From Marinospirillum insulare DSM 21763 (GTDB lineage: Bacteria; Pseudomonadota; Gammaproteobacteria; Pseudomonadales; Halomonadaceae): a DNA stretch of 64,000 bases. Numbering within the stretch: the stretch's first letter is position 1; every line of letters begins with the position of its first letter. The position numbers were made by a program, and so were the translations under genes. This document shows positions 29,587 through 39,128 of this stretch, piece after piece. The DNA lies in NCBI RefSeq assembly GCF_000686905.1, contig NZ_KK366037.1:127235-191234 (forward strand), written 5' to 3'. The notes beneath the pieces were generated by a model that saw only the letters and a list, made by a program, of their open reading frames with translations, was not told the origin of the DNA and ran no database searches.

Positions 29587-29603
29587 TGCTGCTCACTCCT
29601 GGA

Positions 29604-30413
29604 CTAAGGCCGCTCGACTTGCACCCTGGCAAGCGGGGCTTCGTATTCACGGATAAATTCTGTCAATAATACCTGCTGCTCCTGATTCAACTGACGTCCT
29701 TTCAGTAGATCGGGGCGCCGCAACCAGGTTCGACCGAGCGCCTGCTTCAGACGCCAACGACGTATGGCTTCATGGTTACCACTGAGTAATACCTCAGGTA
29801 CCTTTACACCATTTATCTCTTCAGGCCGCGTATAATGCGGGCAGTCCAGCAAACCATCAACAAAAGAATCTTCTTCTGCTGATGCCTCATGCCCGAGTAC
29901 TCCAGGAACAAGGCGAGACACTGCATCAATCAATGTCATAGCTGCTAGTTCACCGCCGCTGAGAACATAGTCACCAATGGACCATTCCTCATCGATCTCT
30001 GAGGCCACAAGGCGCTCATCAATACCTTCATAACGACCTGCAACAAGAATCAAGTTTTTGTTGCAGGCTGCTAATTCTTCTACACCAGCTTGATCTAACT
30101 TTCTGCCCTGAGGCGATAGGTAAATCACCTTAGCATTAGAGCCTGCTGCTGCTCTTGCTGCTTTAATAGCTGCTTGCAAAGGTTCTACTTTCATAAGCAT
30201 TCCGGGACCACCGCCGTAAGGCCGATCATCAACCGTGTGATGCTTATCAGTAGTGAAATCTCGCGGGTTCCAAAACTCAAAGTTAAGCAAACCCTGCTTT
30301 ACTGCCCTAGAAATAACGCCTTGTTGTGTGATGGCATCGAACATCTGTGGAAATAAAGAAACTACACCAAACCACTTATTAGCTGGCTGTGTTTCTAATT
30401 CAGAAGTCTGCAT
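29604..30413 (-). CDS. trmD: tRNA (guanine-N1)-methyltransferase
   Basis: 269 residues of the SPOUT methylase family. It methylates G37 next to the anticodon with SAM. Conserved stretches are [20 protein letters not shown] (about 48-67), [20 protein letters not shown], and [12 protein letters not shown], which form the trefoil knot. It overlaps the end of rimM and is 17 bases from rplS. The N-terminus has 10-12 extra residues compared with the E. coli protein, so an internal start is possible. Confidence 0.95.
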   Translation of the reverse strand: MQTSELETQPANKWFGVVSLFPQMFDAITQQGVISRAVKQGLLNFEFWNPRDFTTDKHHTVDDRPYGGGPGMLMKVEPLQAAIKAARAAAGSNAKVIYLSPQGRKLDQAGVEELAACNKNLILVAGRYEGIDERLVASEIDEEWSIGDYVLSGGELAAMTLIDAVSRLVPGVLGHEASAEEDSFVDGLLDCPHYTRPEEINGVKVPEVLLSGNHEAIRRWRLKQALGRTWLRRPDLLKGRQLNQEQQVLLTEFIREYEAPLARVQVERP

Positions 30414-30957
30414 CCCAATCCACTTTAATTTGGGCAGTTTCTAGGTTTACCTCTTGCACTACTTCAGGTAACAACCAAGGTATAAGTCGTTCCTGTTGGT
30501 CAAGGCTGCCTGAGCAGGCTTTAACCACTAGCACATCGTTGGCACCTGTTTCTAGTAAGCTACTAACCTTACCGTAAAGCTGACCTGCTAGATTAACTAC
30601 CTGCAAACCAATGAGTTGATTCCAATAGTAGTCACCCTCAGGTAGCTCGGGTAGTTTAGCTTTGCTAAGAAGAATTTCTGCGCCTGATAATAGGCGTGCT
30701 TCTTCTGGCGTATTAACACCTTCTATCTTAGCAATGAGTCCTTTACCGTGCTTACGACCATCTAGCTGACGTACTCGCTTACTTTGCCCGTTATGCTTAA
30801 GCTGCCATTCGGAGTATTTAAGTAAGTTTTCCATTGGGTCAGTGTAAGAATAAACTTTCACCCAACCTTTAATACCAAAAACACTGGTTATTTTACCCAG
30901 CACTATTAGTTCAGCTTTATTTTCTTGTGCTGTCAGCTGATTTTTTGTTCCGCTCAT
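30400..30957 (-). CDS. rimM: 16S rRNA processing protein RimM
   Basis: 185 residues from the ATG at 30957, chosen because GAGGTG lies 6-7 bases before it; an upstream ATG at 30972 has no such site. The N-terminal RimM domain has [20 protein letters not shown] and the C-terminal part is a PRC barrel ([20 protein letters not shown]). It assists maturation of the 30S head and binds S19. It overlaps trmD by 14 bases. Confidence 0.93.
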   Translation of the reverse strand: MSGTKNQLTAQENKAELIVLGKITSVFGIKGWVKVYSYTDPMENLLKYSEWQLKHNGQSKRVRQLDGRKHGKGLIAKIEGVNTPEEARLLSGAEILLSKAKLPELPEGDYYWNQLIGLQVVNLAGQLYGKVSSLLETGANDVLVVKACSGSLDQQERLIPWLLPEVVQEVNLETAQIKVDWDADF

Positions 30958-31004
30958 GTGCACCTCGCTCATGTGCGAAATATCAACTAGCGCTAAAGCA
31001 GTTA

Positions 31005-31253
31005 TTACTGCTGCTTAGCGGCTTCTTTAACTAGGCTTGCAACACGCTCAGACAACTGTGCGCCTTGTGCAACCCAATGCTGAAGACGATCTGTATCGAT
31101 GCGTAAACGCTCTGCGTTACCTTGAGCTACAGGGTTAAAAAAACCTAGACGCTCAATATAACGGCCATCGCGTGCATTGCGTGAATCAGTTACGTGTAGG
31201 TGATAAAAAGGACGCTTCTTTGCGCCACCACGAGCTAAACGAATGGTTACCAT
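31005..31253 (-). CDS. rpsP: 30S ribosomal protein S16
   Basis: 82 residues, as in E. coli. [19 protein letters not shown] and the following [19 protein letters not shown] are unmistakable. It starts the rpsP-rimM-trmD-rplS operon. The 280-base leader and gap toward ffh contains hairpins, described separately. Confidence 0.98.
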   Translation of the reverse strand: MVTIRLARGGAKKRPFYHLHVTDSRNARDGRYIERLGFFNPVAQGNAERLRIDTDRLQHWVAQGAQLSERVASLVKEAAKQQ

Positions 31254-31321
31254 TACGAGTCTTTCCTTTAAAGTATCCGGAAAACAGTGCAGAAGTCATA
31301 TCTGCCACTGTAATAAAATTT

Positions 31322-31429
31322 GTGACTAGGATGTCACCCTAATTCGGGTAGCCAACCCAGCACTTAAGAATCTGTTCAAAAGGCAAGCCACCTGAAAGGC
31401 GAAGTATTCTAATGGATTACTTCAGCCTT
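31322..31429. repeat. Paired hairpins in the rpsP-ffh gap
   Basis: The 280-base gap 31254-31533 holds two clear hairpins and no gene. The first is GTGAC-TAGGAT-GTCAC at 31322-31337. The second, 31396-31429, has arms AAGGC-GAAGTA and TACTTC-A-GCCTT around an 11-base loop. Read on the minus strand both loops contain ATCC. A short GGG/CCC hairpin lies between them. Neither has a T-run. They may be part of the rpsP leader or a repeat related to the one before sufB. Confidence 0.5.
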
Positions 31430-31533
31430 GGGAAGCTTTGACGTAGATTTAACCTATTTATTAAACACTGACCTTAAGAGTTGGGCTATTGTAGTCTGCT
31501 AATCGACAAACGCAAGCCAGAAATTAGGCTTAA

Positions 31534-32922
31534 TTAAAAGCGTGGTGGAAAGCCGCCGCCACCCATGCCACCCATACCTGGAGGCATCTGACCTTGCATG
31601 CCGCGCATCATATTGGCAACCGCACCTTTGTTGGTCATCTTCTTCATCATTTTTTGCATTTGCTTGTGCTGCTTAATCAACCGATTCAAGTCTTGTAATT
31701 GAGTGCCTGAACCTTGGCAAATACGGCGCTTACGCGAACCATTCAACAACTCTGGCTTTTGTCTTTCCCAAGGTGTCATGGAGTTAATGAGTGCCTCCAT
31801 TTTACCAAACTCTTTCATGGGCCCTTGCTGCTCAGCCATTTTAGCCATGCCACCCATACCCGGGAGTTTTTCTAGCATGCTAGACATACCGCCCATTTTT
31901 TTCATCTGCTGCAATTGCTCGCGAAAATCTTCTAGATCAAAGCCTTTACCTTTTTTAACTTTTTTAGCTAATTTGGCGGCCTTGTCTTTATCTAGGGTTC
32001 GCTCTGCTTCTTCTATCAATGAAAGCAGGTCACCCATACCTAGAATACGTGAAGCAATACGATCTGGGTGGAAGGCTTCTAGCGCATCGGTTTTTTCACC
32101 CATACCCATAAACTTAATGGGCTTGCCGGTAATCTGCCTAACTGACAAGGCTGCACCACCACGGGCATCACCGTCTGCTTTAGTCAGCACAACACCTGTT
32201 AGCGGCAGAGCTTCATTAAAAGCTTTAGCGGTGTTGGCAGCATCTTGACCTGTCATGGCATCAACAACAAACAAGGTTTCAGATGGATTAAGCTGAGTAT
32301 GAATAGCCGTTATTTCGCTCATCAAAGCTTCATCTACGTGTAAGCGACCTGCTGTATCCACTAGCAGTACATCGTAGAACTGAATTTTAGCTTCGCGCTG
32401 TGCTGCCTCAATAATACTGGCAGGCTTTTGATCGGGCGTGGCAGGAAAACAATCCACACCTACCTCATTGGCTAGGGTTTTTAATTGCTCCATTGCCGCA
32501 GGGCGGTAAACGTCTACCGAAACAACCAATACTTTTTTCTTTTCTCTTTCTCGTAAGAAACGAGCTAACTTTGCAACGGTGGTGGTTTTACCCGCACCTT
32601 GCAGACCAGCCATTAGAATGGTAGCTGGCTCGCCTTTTAACTCTAAACCTGCATGAGATGAACCCATGATATCGGTGAGCGTTTCATTAACAATCTTTAA
32701 AAATTGCTCACCTGGTTTTAAAGCTTTAGAAACTTCTTGTCCTACTGCACGCTCTCTAACCTGATCAATAAAGTCTTTAACAACAGGGAGTGCAACGTCT
32801 GCTTCAAGTAGTGCCATACGCACTTCTCTTAGCGTTTCTTTTATATTGTCTTCTGTCAGTTTAGCGTTACCTGTTATACTGCGTAACGTGTGCGACAGGC
32901 GATCACTTAAATTTTCAAACAT
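31534..32922 (-). CDS. ffh: Signal recognition particle protein Ffh
   Basis: 462 residues: an N domain, a GTPase domain with GLQGAGKTTTVAKLA, DTAGRL and TKADGDARGGAAL, and a methionine-rich M domain that binds 4.5S RNA and signal sequences, ending in a flexible Gly-Met tail (GGMGGGGFPPRF). It targets membrane proteins to FtsY and SecYEG. Length and order next to rpsP match relatives. It is divergent from the CcsA-like gene, 59 bases apart. Confidence 0.97.
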   Translation of the reverse strand: MFENLSDRLSHTLRSITGNAKLTEDNIKETLREVRMALLEADVALPVVKDFIDQVRERAVGQEVSKALKPGEQFLKIVNETLTDIMGSSHAGLELKGEPATILMAGLQGAGKTTTVAKLARFLREREKKKVLVVSVDVYRPAAMEQLKTLANEVGVDCFPATPDQKPASIIEAAQREAKIQFYDVLLVDTAGRLHVDEALMSEITAIHTQLNPSETLFVVDAMTGQDAANTAKAFNEALPLTGVVLTKADGDARGGAALSVRQITGKPIKFMGMGEKTDALEAFHPDRIASRILGMGDLLSLIEEAERTLDKDKAAKLAKKVKKGKGFDLEDFREQLQQMKKMGGMSSMLEKLPGMGGMAKMAEQQGPMKEFGKMEALINSMTPWERQKPELLNGSRKRRICQGSGTQLQDLNRLIKQHKQMQKMMKKMTNKGAVANMMRGMQGQMPPGMGGMGGGGFPPRF

Positions 32923-32981
32923 GTCTTGCCCTCAGTACTAAGCATTTGTGTGGATTATAGACTAATAAGCTTTAGGAATGG

Positions 32982-33845
32982 ATGCTAAAGTTAAAGGAAT
33001 CCGCTAGGATGGTAAGATATTTATTTATGGAGTTACACATCCCTAGTATGACCGTTTCCCTGCCATCAACCTTACTTGCCGCTATCTTTTATATTGCAGC
33101 TGGCACTTGGGTTTTACTGCATTTAGCGCGCAAAGCACCCGCTAAGCTGGTGTTGGTTCGCCTGCTAGGCTTGGGCGCCTTATTAGCTCATGGAATCGCT
33201 CTCTCTAGCCACTTAGGCATACCGAACAATCTCAGCTTAGGCGTATTAGAAGCAGCTTCCTTGGCTAACTGGTTAATTTGTGCGTTTATTTTAATAGCTA
33301 GCTTGCGTCATTCTACCCTGAATTTAGCTGTAATACTTTTTCCTTTGGCTGCCATCATTTTGTTAGTCAATCAGTTTAGCATTAGTCAGAGCTTTCCTAT
33401 AGATGGCCGAAGCGGTCTATTCTTCCATATCATTGCTTCACTTTCAGCTTATAGCTTATTTGCTTTGGCCAGTGTTCAAGCACTTTTAATAGCAGCACAA
33501 AACCATCAGCTAAAGCAACGACAAATGAGTGGGCTTATTTCTGTTTTACCGCCCTTGCAAACTATGGAGCGCTTACTTTTTGAACTGCTTCTTGCTGGGC
33601 AACTATTACTCAGTCTAGGGATTTTAAGTGGCTTTGTTTTCTTAGATAATATGTTTGCTACTGGCATGGCGCATAAAACCCTTCTGTCTTTAGCAGCCTG
33701 GGTCACTTTTGGCTTATTATTAGTAGGGCGCTGGCGTTTTGGATGGCGTGGCTTAACGGCTGTTCGCTGGACTCTAGGCGGCAGTTTATTGTTACTCTTG
33801 GCTTACTTTGGTAGTAAGTTTGTACTTCAATTTATCTTAGCGTGA
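32982..33845 (+). CDS. CcsA/YpjD-like cytochrome c assembly membrane protein
   Basis: Up to 287 residues with about eight hydrophobic segments, of the cytochrome c biogenesis CcsA/CcmF-like family (HIIASLSAYSLFALASVQAL carries a conserved histidine). It occupies the place of the YpjD-like gene always found next to ffh in pseudomonads. Its exact role is not established; heme handling is inferred from the family. The start is uncertain: ATGs at 32982, 33009 and 33048 are possible; the last gives MTVSLPSTLLAAIF, typical of the family, but has no clear ribosome site. Confidence 0.85.
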   Translation: MLKLKESARMVRYLFMELHIPSMTVSLPSTLLAAIFYIAAGTWVLLHLARKAPAKLVLVRLLGLGALLAHGIALSSHLGIPNNLSLGVLEAASLANWLICAFILIASLRHSTLNLAVILFPLAAIILLVNQFSISQSFPIDGRSGLFFHIIASLSAYSLFALASVQALLIAAQNHQLKQRQMSGLISVLPPLQTMERLLFELLLAGQLLLSLGILSGFVFLDNMFATGMAHKTLLSLAAWVTFGLLLVGRWRFGWRGLTAVRWTLGGSLLLLLAYFGSKFVLQFILA

Positions 33846-33857
33846 GGTCTGAACCGT

Positions 33858-35156
33858 TTGGACGCTGAACTACCCTTAGGTTTTTTACTTGGACTCTTAG
33901 TACTGCTCATTGCTTGCTCTGCTTTTTTTTCAGGCTCAGAAACGGGCATGATGTCTATCAATCGCTATCGCCTTAGCCATAAAGCAAAACAGGGCGATAA
34001 AGCAGCTATTAGAATCACCAAACTTTTAGAGCGCCCAGACCGTTTATTGGGCGTTATTCTTATTGGCAACAATTTCATTAACAACTTTGCCGCAGCTATC
34101 GCAACAGTAATAGCTATTAGCTATTTAGGTGAAAGCCTTGGGCCAGTTGTAGCCACCTTTGCTCTAACTATTGTGGTGCTTATTTTTGCAGAAGTTACCC
34201 CAAAAACTTTAGCTGCTTTGCACCCTGAGAAATTCGCAAAACCTGCCTCTTTCGCACTTATCCCACTGCTTAAACTGCTTTATCCTCTTGTGTGGATAGT
34301 TAACATTATTGGTAACTTCTTCTTAAGGCTGCTTGGTGCTCGCCCTGATCAAAATAAACAAGACAACCTAACATCCGAAGAACTTCGCACTGTTGTAAAT
34401 GAGGCTGGCAACCTAATTCCTAGTCGCCACCAAGCTATGCTGTTATCAATTTTAGATTTAGAAAAAATCACCGTTGATGACATTATGATTCCACGCCAAG
34501 AAGTAACTGGAATAGACCTAGAACAAGACATAGAACAAATACTTGAGCTTTTACGCCTAGCACAACATACCCGCATCCCTGTTTATAAGGGTGATATTAA
34601 TGATGTGATTGGCATACTTCACTTGCGTGGCGCACTTAGGCTTATTGCTGCAGATAATCCCACTAAAGGTATGCTTATTCAGGAAAGCCGCGAGCCCTAC
34701 TTCATTCCTGAATCCACTCCCCTACAAACTCAATTACTTAACTTTCAAAAAGAAAAGCGCCGTATAGGCATGGTGGTTGATGAGTATGGTGACGTACAAG
34801 GCTTGGTAACACTAGAGGATATACTAGAAGAAATTGTTGGTGAGTTTACTACTGACACCCTTCACCACCAAGATGATATTCAACTACAGCAAGATGGCTC
34901 TTGGTTAATTGATGCCAGCGCCAATATTCGTGAAATTAATAAACAACTGGGCTGGGAGTTGTCTACACAGGGCCCTAAAACACTAAACGGTGTCATCTTG
35001 GAGTATTTAGAATCTATCCCTGATGGTAATGCCTGCGTAGTTTTTGGTAACTATCGCTTTGAAACCTTGGAAGTAAAGGAAAACCTAATTAAAGCCGTTA
35101 GAGGCTGGGAAGATACTAGCAAGAAGCGTAAGAAACTTCTCCGCAATAAACACTAA
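33858..35156 (+). CDS. CNNM/CorC-like membrane protein with CBS pair (YfjD type)
   Basis: 432 residues. A DUF21 membrane domain with four hydrophobic segments (about 5-155) and SGSETGMMSINRYRL is followed by two CBS domains (about 205-330, DDIMIPRQEVTGIDLEQ and VVDEYGDVQGLVTLEDILEE) and a CorC/HlyC C-terminal domain. The family is linked to magnesium and cobalt handling. The start is probably TTG at 33858, with GAGG 11 bases before it. It is 12 bases after the CcsA-like gene. Confidence 0.9.
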   Translation: MDAELPLGFLLGLLVLLIACSAFFSGSETGMMSINRYRLSHKAKQGDKAAIRITKLLERPDRLLGVILIGNNFINNFAAAIATVIAISYLGESLGPVVATFALTIVVLIFAEVTPKTLAALHPEKFAKPASFALIPLLKLLYPLVWIVNIIGNFFLRLLGARPDQNKQDNLTSEELRTVVNEAGNLIPSRHQAMLLSILDLEKITVDDIMIPRQEVTGIDLEQDIEQILELLRLAQHTRIPVYKGDINDVIGILHLRGALRLIAADNPTKGMLIQESREPYFIPESTPLQTQLLNFQKEKRRIGMVVDEYGDVQGLVTLEDILEEIVGEFTTDTLHHQDDIQLQQDGSWLIDASANIREINKQLGWELSTQGPKTLNGVILEYLESIPDGNACVVFGNYRFETLEVKENLIKAVRGWEDTSKKRKKLLRNKH

Positions 35157-35183
35157 CCCAGCCACTTTGCTAAAAGCTATTTA

Positions 35184-35211
35184 TAAACCTGCTTTTAAAG
35201 CAGGTTTTTTT
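35184..35211 (+). terminator. Terminator after the CorC-like gene
   Basis: AAACCTGC-TTTTAAA-GCAGGTTTTTTT forms a perfect GC-containing stem with a T-run, 27 bases after the CorC-like stop and just before the convergent trpS stop. Confidence 0.92.
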
Positions 35212-35218
35212 GTGCAAG

Positions 35219-36232
35219 TTAGATAAAGCGCCCTAGACCTACAGCTGCCCTTAAACGATCTAAGGTTGGTGTTGCTAGAGCGCGTGCTTTTTCTGCACCT
35301 TTTTGTAGCACTCCTTCAACGTAAGCAGGGTCTGCAAGCAAACGCTGATACTCTTCTCGTGGACCTTTAAGCTGTTCATTCAGTAACTCAAACAGCTCAC
35401 CCTTCATTTCACCCCAACCTATACCCGCCGCATAACGCTCGCGCATCTTGGCAACATCTGAGTCAGTAGAGAAGGCACTGTATATTTGAAAGAGTGTACA
35501 GTCTTCAGTTTCTTTTGGTTCGCCTGGCTCTAAGGAGTTAGTTTTAATTTTGTTTATAAGTTTCTTGAACTTCTTTTCAGGCTCAAACAAAGGAATGGTG
35601 TTGTTATAGCTTTTACTCATTTTACGGCCATCTAGACCAGCTAAAACACTCACTCTTTCATCCACCACCGCTTCTGGCATAACAAAAAACTCTTCACCAA
35701 AAATATGGTTAAAACGTTGGCCTATATCTCTAGCCATTTCTATATGCTGAGTTTGATCTCGTCCTACGGGTACTTTTTTGGCATTAAACATTAAAATATC
35801 GGCTGCCATTAAAATAGGGTAGCTATACAAACCCATATTAATGCCTGCATCAGTATCTTTATTACCTGCATCTAAATTTTCTTGCACTGAAGCTTTATAA
35901 GCATGAGCACGATTCATTAAACCTTTGGCCGCCACACAGGTTAACAGCCAGGTGAGCTCTGGAATTTCTGGAATATCACTTTGGCGATAAAAAACAGCAT
36001 TGTCGGTATCTAAACCTAGCGCCAGCCAAGTGGATGCAATTTCGCGGCGAGACTCTGCAATGCGGTCTGGCTCATGGCATTTGATTAGCGAGTGGAAGTC
36101 AGCTAAAAAATAGTAAGACTCTACTTGGGGGTCGCGGCTGGCTTCTATTGCTGGGCGTATAGCGCCTACATAGTTACCTAAATGGGGTGTACCTGTTGTA
36201 GTAATACCCGTTAAAACTCTTGTTTTAGTCAT
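35219..36232 (-). CDS. trpS: Tryptophanyl-tRNA synthetase
   Basis: 337 residues, class I synthetase. The HIGH-type motif is PHLGNY near 17-22 and the KMSKS motif is RKMSKSYNN near 195. It charges tRNA-Trp. Length is normal (330-340). It is followed convergently by the CorC-like gene with a terminator between. Confidence 0.97.
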   Translation of the reverse strand: MTKTRVLTGITTTGTPHLGNYVGAIRPAIEASRDPQVESYYFLADFHSLIKCHEPDRIAESRREIASTWLALGLDTDNAVFYRQSDIPEIPELTWLLTCVAAKGLMNRAHAYKASVQENLDAGNKDTDAGINMGLYSYPILMAADILMFNAKKVPVGRDQTQHIEMARDIGQRFNHIFGEEFFVMPEAVVDERVSVLAGLDGRKMSKSYNNTIPLFEPEKKFKKLINKIKTNSLEPGEPKETEDCTLFQIYSAFSTDSDVAKMRERYAAGIGWGEMKGELFELLNEQLKGPREEYQRLLADPAYVEGVLQKGAEKARALATPTLDRLRAAVGLGRFI

Positions 36233-36273
36233 GTGAACTCTTTTTATGTTAGTGCTTTAGAAATTCTTTATCT

Positions 36274-36909
36274 TTAATTAACTGGTAAGGGGCGTAAAGG
36301 TCGATGCAATAGCTTGCCCTTAGGTTGCTGATAAATATCGATAGGCATATTAAAGCCAACGCGTAAAAACTCAACTAACATCATTGATGACAAACCCCAA
36401 ATAGTAAATTCAGAAAAAGAGTAGCTGGGCACATAAAGCTTGCTAGTATCAGTGAGTTGAATAACATCAGTATGGCTGCGTGGGTCTTCCAATAACCATT
36501 CTATGGGCACAGTAAAAATAGCATCTAACTCTTCTTCACAAAGCTTAAATTCTAATTGCTCAGGTACCAGCGCAACGTAGGGTGTTACCTTCATACCGTG
36601 TAATGAAATCACATCACTTAAACGGCCTAAATGCTGTACTTTTTGTGGATTAAGCCCAATTTCTTCTTCTGCTTCGCGCAAGGCAGTGGCATAAAGGTTA
36701 GGGTCTTGCCTGTCACGCTTACCGCCAGGGAAAGCTACCTGCCCCGGGTGGCTGTTAAGGTGTTGCGAGCGCCTAGTTAAGATAACCTCTGGATTTTTAC
36801 CTTTAGTCACCGCTAGAAGCACCGCTGCCTCTGGCATACTGGCTGTAAGTAACTGGGGCTTATAACCCTGCATTTGACGGGTTAGGTTAGTTAGTATTGC
36901 AGACATCAC
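36274..36909 (-). CDS. NUDIX hydrolase, probable CoA pyrophosphatase
   Basis: 211 residues with the NUDIX box GGKRDRQDPNLYATALREAE then EEIGL, preceded by LTRRSQHLNSHPGQVAFPGG, the NudL/YeaB sequence of CoA pyrophosphatases. It likely hydrolyses CoA and its derivatives to phosphopantetheine and 3',5'-ADP. LL and NQ features of the family N-terminus are seen. It lies 21 bases downstream of the ion channel gene. Confidence 0.88.
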   Translation of the reverse strand: MMSAILTNLTRQMQGYKPQLLTASMPEAAVLLAVTKGKNPEVILTRRSQHLNSHPGQVAFPGGKRDRQDPNLYATALREAEEEIGLNPQKVQHLGRLSDVISLHGMKVTPYVALVPEQLEFKLCEEELDAIFTVPIEWLLEDPRSHTDVIQLTDTSKLYVPSYSFSEFTIWGLSSMMLVEFLRVGFNMPIDIYQQPKGKLLHRPLRPLPVN

Positions 36910-36930
36910 ACCACCTCCGCCTTATTTGTT

Positions 36931-37752
36931 TTATTTATCTAGCTTAGCTTCTATTCGATCCATCTGTTCGCGTAAAGTTTCCATATTCTCACGCATCCAG
37001 TGAATTTCTGCAGCTTCGCCTTCGCCTGTTTCAATTTCATACAAGGCACTTTCTTTTTGCATTACATCTAGAACAATACCTATCATCATATTCAAAAAAA
37101 CAAAGGCATTCAGAAAGATAAAGGTTAAAAAATAAATCCAACTATAAGGGAAGTGCTCCATGGTTGGATAAAGCACTGCGGTTGCCCAGCTTTCAAAGGT
37201 AGCTACCTGAAAGAGCGTTAGCATGGCTAGGGATATATTGCCCCAAAGCTTTTCGTTCACCTCATGGAATAAAAAGCTGCCTATTGCGCCGTAGATATAA
37301 AAAATAATAAACATCAACAGTGCAACATAACCCATGCGTGGCAAAGACTTAACCAAGGCAGATAAAAGAATTCTTAACTCTGGCACCATCGACACTAAAC
37401 GCAGCACCCTAAATACCCTTAATAAGCGGGCTAAAAGCACCATCTCTGAGTAGTCCATGGGAATAAGGCTGGCGGTGACTATGATGAAGTCAAAAATATT
37501 CCAGCCTTTTTTAAAGAAGTTGATAAACCTTCTTTCTGATAGTAACCGAATAATAATTTCAACCAGGAAGAATGCAGTAACACCCCAGTCTAGCCAGTAA
37601 ATAACTCGGTCAAATCGGCTAGCTTCCTCATAGGTTTTTGCTCCAATAAGCAAAGCAGAAATAATAATAATGCTAATAACTGTCAGTTCAAAAAGCTTAT
37701 TCTTTCTTATTTTTTCTAGCTGCTTTCGCAAATACACTGCTTGCCGTTTCAT
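36931..37752 (-). CDS. Voltage-gated sodium channel (NavBac type)
   Basis: 273 residues in a six-segment layout. S4 has a regular arginine row, Arg109, Arg112, Arg115 and Arg118 in LLARLLRVFRVLRLV. The pore loop is TFESWAT at 185-191, where the glutamate and tryptophan match the TLESW filter of bacterial sodium channels such as NaChBac. A cytoplasmic coiled coil (about 248-273) should make the tetramer bundle. Such channels in marine and alkaliphilic bacteria are tied to sodium homeostasis and motility. It is the first gene of a small leftward group with the NUDIX gene. Confidence 0.88.
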   Translation of the reverse strand: MKRQAVYLRKQLEKIRKNKLFELTVISIIIISALLIGAKTYEEASRFDRVIYWLDWGVTAFFLVEIIIRLLSERRFINFFKKGWNIFDFIIVTASLIPMDYSEMVLLARLLRVFRVLRLVSMVPELRILLSALVKSLPRMGYVALLMFIIFYIYGAIGSFLFHEVNEKLWGNISLAMLTLFQVATFESWATAVLYPTMEHFPYSWIYFLTFIFLNAFVFLNMMIGIVLDVMQKESALYEIETGEGEAAEIHWMRENMETLREQMDRIEAKLDK

Positions 37753-37843
37753 GTAACCTATCTCTTAAAAACGAAGAAGCAAGATTATCAAGGAAAACCA
37801 TAGTTATTCCTAGCTAATTAGTGGCTCTACTAGAGTTTTAGCT

Positions 37844-37871
37844 AAAAAAAAGAGGCCGATTCGACCTCTTT
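37844..37871 (-). terminator. Terminator of the cytochrome c peroxidase gene
   Basis: AAAGAGG and CCTCTTT flank a loop of 9 bases; on the minus strand this is followed by a run of T. It sits 16 bases after the peroxidase stop. Confidence 0.85.
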
Positions 37872-37886
37872 CTCTCTAGTGTAAAA

Positions 37887-38891
37887 CTAAGGCAGTGCTG
37901 GTATTTCTATGTGTGGCATTTCGCCAGTTAAAGAATGCAAGAAGGCTACGATATCATCGACCTGTTTTTTCTTGTATTCACGACCTAACATTTCTCTACC
38001 CATCACTTGAACAGCTTCTTCTAAGGTTGCTGTACCACCATTATTGAAGTAGGGGTAGGTAACCGCTACATTACGCAGGGTAGGGGTTTTAAACGCATGC
38101 TTATCAGCTTCATTGTTAGTCACTAGGTAGCGACCTAAGTCTGTTGACCCTGGCACTTTAATAACGTGAAAATAACTATCAGTTAAAGCAGGGCCAGTGT
38201 GACAAGCGCCACAACCACTATCAGAAAACAAAGCCATGCCGCGCTTTTGTTGATCAGTTAATGCTTCTAAGTCACCTCGCAAATAACGGTCAAAAGGCGA
38301 GTTAGGGGTATTCAAGGTACGTTGAAAACTAGCCATTGCATGAGCAACATTATTAGGGGTAATTTGCTTTTCTCCATTACCACCATAAGCACGAGCAAAA
38401 GCTTCTTTATAAGCATCAAAGCCTTTTAGCCGTTTTATAGCATCGTCAAGCGACATATTCATTTCTATATCGGCTTCTATCGGCCCTAACGCTTGCTCTT
38501 CTAAGTCTGCTGCTCGACCATCCCAAAACTGTGCAGTAAAGAAGCCTGAGTTAAGTACAGTGGGTGTATTGCGTTCACCTACTTGAGCAGCATGACCCGT
38601 TGCACGTGGAATACGGTCGGTCCATCCTAAGGCTGGGTTATGACAGGTAGCACAGCTAATAACACCACTGGCAGAAATACGTGGTTCAAAAAACAGCATT
38701 TTACCTAGCTCAACTTTAGCTTCCGTTAAGCTATTGTTTGCAGGAATGGGTGAAATAGCTGGTAGTGGCTCAAAGCGATTTGCATATTTACTATGAAAAC
38801 CATCATCAGCTAATAGGTTGCCACTTAAAGCTACCAGTCCTGCTACTCCTAGAACACTGCTTATTTTTCGAAAGTTAGTCGTTATTCTCAT
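37887..38891 (-). CDS. ccpA: Di-heme cytochrome c peroxidase
   Basis: 334 residues. A signal peptide (about 1-28, end LLADDGFH) sends it to the periplasm. Two heme c motifs, CATCH at 80-84 and CGACH at 227-231, with the surrounding family sequence (LGKMLFFEPRISASGVISC; GERNTPTVLNSGFF) mark the bacterial CcpA family, which reduces hydrogen peroxide with electrons from cytochrome c. It stands alone with its own terminator. Direct repeats lie about 74-92 bases before the start. Confidence 0.93.
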   Translation of the reverse strand: MRITTNFRKISSVLGVAGLVALSGNLLADDGFHSKYANRFEPLPAISPIPANNSLTEAKVELGKMLFFEPRISASGVISCATCHNPALGWTDRIPRATGHAAQVGERNTPTVLNSGFFTAQFWDGRAADLEEQALGPIEADIEMNMSLDDAIKRLKGFDAYKEAFARAYGGNGEKQITPNNVAHAMASFQRTLNTPNSPFDRYLRGDLEALTDQQKRGMALFSDSGCGACHTGPALTDSYFHVIKVPGSTDLGRYLVTNNEADKHAFKTPTLRNVAVTYPYFNNGGTATLEEAVQVMGREMLGREYKKKQVDDIVAFLHSLTGEMPHIEIPALP

Positions 38892-38964
38892 GGAGTTCTC
38901 TCCTCATGATTTATGCCTTTACTTCGACCCATTGGCTTTAGCTATCGTTCTATTAGTTTAAATT

Positions 38965-38983
38965 TATCAATGACTTATCAATA
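38965..38983 (-). promoter_or_regulatory. Tandem direct repeat upstream of the cytochrome c peroxidase gene
   Basis: TTATCAAT occurs at 38965-38972 and 38976-38983, an 11-base period, that is, one helical turn. On the minus strand each half reads ATTGATAA. The half resembles part of an FNR/ANR half-site, but the two copies are not inverted. It may be a site for a regulator of the peroxidase. The 237-base gap 38892-39128 shows no gene. Confidence 0.3.
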
Positions 38984-39128
38984 AATTCACTAGGGTCGAC
39001 TAGGAGTATAACTGGTTAAAAATTAGAAACTAACTAGTAACGCTTAGATACCTTTGACCTTAATCAAATAAGGAGCCGGTTTACATTTTTGGTGGAGAAA
39101 TCACTCTACCCAGCTAAGACACTAACGT

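Noticed and set aside
39091..39110. GGTGGAG and CTCTACC hairpin after hldD
   Set aside because: There is no T-run on the minus strand where hldD ends, so it does not look like a terminator.
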